From assembly GCA_038503075.1 (NCBI GenBank), contig JBCAML010000005.1, positions 806,001 through 870,000 on the forward strand: a stretch of 64,000 nt of DNA, given 5' to 3'. A program made the translations under genes and the position numbers. The notes under the pieces are model-generated. The model had not been told where the DNA came from. It ran no database searches and worked only from the letters and a program-made list of their open reading frames with translations. This DNA is from Gyromitra esculenta. Taxonomy: Eukaryota; Ascomycota; Pezizomycetes; Pezizales; Discinaceae. Of the stretch, positions 63,299-64,000 are shown one piece after another (position 1 is the first letter of the stretch; each line of letters opens with the position of its first letter).

Positions 63299-63823
63299 CT
63301 CACCAAAAATAGTGTTGATCCCCCGTGGACGTCGATAGGTATGTTTATCACCTGTCAGTCAACATTAACGGCTCTAACTTAAATTCTAAACTACAAGAGA
63401 CCTGGGTGCAAAAAAACACGCGTTGCCACTTCTAATGAGAGATTAGGACTAAATACTAGAGGATGAAGTTTCTGTTGCATAGCCTCCCACCGCATACCAA
63501 TTTATATTCTAAAAACTCGTCGCAAATCGCTATATTTATCAATAAATAATTACTGTGAAAGCGTTTACCGCTAAGAATTCCGATAAGACCCACGAATGAC
63601 TTACTAGCCTAATCTCCAGCCCCATCCTTACGGATATATGTGGTAGGGATAGTAGCAGGCTTAGTGACCTGTAGGCTTGTTCCCATCCCTTACTGCCTTT
63701 GCTGTTGCGCATCGTAGAGCAAGCTGCTCACTGAGCCCAGGCACGAGACTAAATGACTTGTTATCTTGGCCTTTCTGAACCTTCCAACAGCCATTACGAT
63801 CATACTTTGTCACTCGTCCATTC
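63299..63823. other. 3' flank of the NLR gene
   Basis: No gene seen; AT-rich DNA with no recognisable repeat until the foldback element begins. Confidence 0.55.
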
Positions 63824-64000
63824 AAAAACAGTTTTTGTTGGATATATGGTATATATCCATAGGCTTCCTAGTGTTTCATGGTACGTCACTATTTGGGATA
63901 CCGATATCGGTTTGGTCATTAGTCTCACTTACTAATGGGGGCTTCTCGGGCCGATCTATTCGGCGCCCAAAGAGCCCCCATAAACCTGTTTATATATGAC
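63824..64000. mobile_element. foldback MITE-like element, copy 2, cut by window end
   Basis: A central palindrome around GGATATATGGTATATATCC (63840-63858) is followed by AGGCTTCCTAGTG, and then by the arm at 63930-64000. That arm is the reverse complement of 22545-22615 with 67 of 71 bases the same. Relative to copy 1 it has about 45 extra bases between palindrome and arm. The other arm, if present in the expected place, would lie to the left of 63824 or be lost. Confidence 0.7.

Overview
The window is nuclear DNA of a filamentous ascomycete (Pezizomycotina). Reconstructed genes have several 50-75 nt GT-AG introns with GTAAGT/GTATGT-type donors and CTAAC-like branch points. The protein families (fungal NACHT-ankyrin NLR, ANK-ZZ, TPR-CHAT, PTR2, exo-beta-1,3-glucanase) are typical of that group. 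Several relic genes are broken at TAG, TAA or TGA codons explainable as C-to-T or G-to-A transitions, as repeat-induced point mutation (RIP) would leave. The class cannot be fixed from this sequence; Pezizomycetes or Leotiomycetes are possible.

Layout. 1-4304: 3' part of SNU66/SART1 (tri-snRNP splicing factor, +) convergent with a CorA-like membrane protein (-). 4305-9308: long stretch without a recognisable gene. 9309-11025: F-box/leucine-rich-repeat protein (+). 11026-18509: gene-poor relic zone with a foldback sequence, a broken ankyrin-ZZ zinc-finger gene (-), degenerate tandem repeats and a dead DDE transposase 3' end (+). 18510-29509: housekeeping block with cytosolic PheRS alpha (+), a foldback element, GTP cyclohydrolase I (-) and a 1271-residue proline-rich/coiled-coil protein (-). 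29510-40870: gene-poor zone with one tRNA-Trp(CCA) (-), a broken TPR-CHAT gene (-), a curious array of direct and inverted 20-22 bp motifs, an LRR-like relic and an inverted-repeat element. 40871-42581: intact secreted GH5 exo-1,3-beta-glucanase (+, eight exons). 44083-45925: aldehyde dehydrogenase pseudogene (+). 47493-49782: PTR2-type peptide transporter (+, eleven exons). 50843-53850: 945-residue protein with a nucleotidyltransferase-like signature (-). 55097-56765: NAR1 cytosolic Fe-S assembly factor (+). 59468-63298: intact 1191-residue NLR (HeLo-like N-terminus, NACHT, 16 ankyrin repeats, +). 63824-64000: second copy of the foldback element, cut by the window end.

The intact genes are mostly unrelated single-function genes; no biosynthetic cluster or operon-like unit is seen. 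The thread of most interest is the coexistence of three immunity/incompatibility-type architectures (intact NACHT-ANK, dead ANK-ZZ, dead TPR-CHAT) in 64 kb, embedded in relic DNA rich in small foldback elements and enriched for the palindrome TACATGTA. Exon boundaries were derived by hand from reading frame, splice motifs and family conservation.
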